From an uncultured Microbacterium sp. (GTDB taxonomy: Bacteria > Actinomycetota > Actinomycetes > Actinomycetales > Microbacteriaceae), in NCBI RefSeq assembly GCF_945952435.1, contig NZ_CAMFHZ010000012.1, forward strand, positions 1 through 64,000: 64,000 nucleotides of DNA, written 5' to 3'. Under the pieces are notes generated by a model. It searched no databases and had not been told where the DNA came from. It saw only the letters and a program-made list of their open reading frames with translations. Positions within the stretch are counted from its first letter, which is position 1, and each line of letters opens with the position of its first letter. This document shows positions 62,937 to 64,000 of the stretch, piece after piece. Position numbers and translations under genes: made by a program.

Positions 62937-63599
62937 ATGGCGGGGACGGCGGCCGTGGTGCTCGTCGGAGGTCGCGCACGGCGTCTCGGCGGTACGGTCA
63001 AGCCGCTGCTGACGCTCGGTGGCGAGACGCTGCTCGCGCGGATCGTCGGGGCGCTGACCGTGGCACGGGTCGTGCCGATCGTCGCGGTCGGCCCCCGCCT
63101 GGACGACGCCGACGTGATCCGGGTACGGGAGGAACCGCCCTTCGGCGGCCCGGTCGCGGCGGTCGCGGCCGCGGTCGGGAGCGGCGCGCTGGACGGATCG
63201 GCGTGGGTGCTGCTCCTGGCCGGGGACCTCGTGCATCCGGACCGGCTCGTCGCCCGGTTGCAGGAGGAGACCGCATCGGTCGCCGACGAGGTGCAGGCGG
63301 TCGTGCCGCGCGCGGGCACGCAGGCGCAGTGGCTCTCCGGCGCCTACCGCACGTCCGCGCTCGTCCGGGCGCTCGCCCGCGCGCGCGTCGATCGGGACAC
63401 GCTGGACGGGATGTCGTGCCGAGCGCTGCTCGAAGGGCTCGCCGTCCGCTGGATCGTGGACGAGGATGGCAGCACGGACGACATCGACACCCCGGAGGAC
63501 TTGGAGCGCGCCCGTTCCGCACACCAGGAGGCGGGCGGAATGAGGGCTATTCCGGAGAGCCGGACCGAGAACCGGATCGACAGCGAGGAGAGAGCATGA
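62937..63599 (+). CDS. Molybdenum cofactor guanylyltransferase-like protein
   Basis: 220 residues, MobA-type nucleotidyltransferase: VVLVGGRARRLGGTVKPLL is the GGxxxRxGxxK signature, VLLLAGDLVHP the metal site, VPRAGTQAQWLSGAYRTSAL the later conserved segment, and a DDIDTPEDL near the end. It should attach GMP or CMP to molybdopterin. The last 25 residues look disordered. Confidence 0.85.
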   Translation: MAGTAAVVLVGGRARRLGGTVKPLLTLGGETLLARIVGALTVARVVPIVAVGPRLDDADVIRVREEPPFGGPVAAVAAAVGSGALDGSAWVLLLAGDLVHPDRLVARLQEETASVADEVQAVVPRAGTQAQWLSGAYRTSALVRALARARVDRDTLDGMSCRALLEGLAVRWIVDEDGSTDDIDTPEDLERARSAHQEAGGMRAIPESRTENRIDSEERA

Positions 63600-63877
63600 C
63601 CGAGAACGCCGACAAGAACAGGACGCTTCCGCCCGAAGCCCTCGACGCCTGGGCGGCGGAGCTCCGCGAACGCTTCGGCCTCGCCGAGGAGGATCTGCCG
63701 ATCGCGCTGATCCTGGATCTCGCCCGCGACGTCGCGAACGGGGTGGCCCGCCCCGCCGCGCCGTTCAGCGCCTTCGTCGCGGGGCTCGTCGCGGGGCGCG
63801 CGGGCGGTGCTCCCGGAGACGTGCGCGCCGCGGTCGCCGCGATCTCGGAGCTCGCCCTCGCGCACGGGAACGCCTGA
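63596..63877 (+). CDS. DUF6457-type small protein
   Basis: 93 residues, overlapping the previous stop (ATGA). Helical: ALDAWAAELRERFGL...IALILDLARDVANGVARPAAPFSAFVAGLVAGRA, the usual small partner found beside MobA-like genes in actinobacteria. Role unknown, perhaps in molybdenum cofactor assembly. Confidence 0.8.
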   Translation: MTENADKNRTLPPEALDAWAAELRERFGLAEEDLPIALILDLARDVANGVARPAAPFSAFVAGLVAGRAGGAPGDVRAAVAAISELALAHGNA

Positions 63878-64000
63878 CCGGCCGCGGGGCGCTCGGGCGA
63901 TCCCGTTGCCGAATGGTGTCCATCCGAAGGTCCTATCGCACCGGGGATTATTCACGGCCGGAGGGTGTTCCTGTGACCCGGCACGATGCGACGATGAAGT
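63878..64000. other. 3' edge of the window
   Basis: 123 bp after the last gene. No complete gene. 63907-63930 contains GAATGGTGTCCATC, reminiscent of the dyad before putA2, possibly a promoter region for a gene beyond the window. Confidence 0.3.

Overview
The window is a high-GC actinobacterial chromosome segment. ClpC, a LytR-CpsA-Psr protein, two bifunctional PutA proteins, a large serine integrase and a very high share of leaderless genes all fit Actinobacteria. The gene set and the small dispersed repeats suggest Microbacteriaceae, probably Microbacterium; that genus call is inference.

Layout. 1-6.2 kb: end of a cytochrome-b-like membrane protein, a GNAT acetyltransferase, a thioesterase and PutA number 1. 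6.25-15.15 kb: an integrated element of about 8.9 kb inserted at the stop codon of putA1 and separating it from ddaH-rocD. It has a cluster of six 10-bp repeats, a helicase-like replication gene, one HK97-fold major capsid protein gene flanked on both sides by about 350 nt of densely hairpinned non-coding sequence, a run of tiny overlapping genes with zinc-binding modules and an HNH nuclease, and a large serine integrase next to the right end. No portal, terminase, protease or tail gene is present, so it looks like a minimal phage satellite. 15.4-31 kb: dimethylargininase-like protein and ornithine aminotransferase, a sulfite-oxidase-like molybdoenzyme, a MarR-MFS-MFS operon, CutC, a hydrolase, lipoate ligase, a DNA methyltransferase, and a LysR gene divergent from PutA number 2. 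31-37.6 kb: carboxylesterase and galTKE with a divergent LacI regulator. 38-43.6 kb: an unassigned sugar-catabolic operon (Gfo/Idh/MocA, DUF993, two TIM-barrel isomerases) ending in another LacI gene. 43.6-64 kb: pgm, pheA, LLM flavoprotein, a CPA1 antiporter, a dicarboxylate symporter, rifamycin ADP-ribosyltransferase, LCP protein, YbjQ, a DUF2975/HTH pair, clpC, argA-like, SseB-like, radA, DoxX and molybdenum-cofactor genes (moeA, mobA-like).

How genes work together. DDAH/RocD make pyrroline-5-carboxylate, which the P5C dehydrogenase half of PutA oxidises to glutamate. MoeA and the MobA-like protein serve molybdoenzymes such as the one at 17.5-19.1 kb. GalTKE with Pgm form the Leloir route into glucose 6-phosphate.

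Genome-wide habits visible here. Many host genes have a TANNNT hexamer 6-7 nt before the start codon (leaderless). The word GGATCC is extremely frequent in host DNA and absent from nearly all of the element. Two families of small palindromic repeats are scattered in host intergenic DNA, and one copy sits in frame inside the DUF993 gene.
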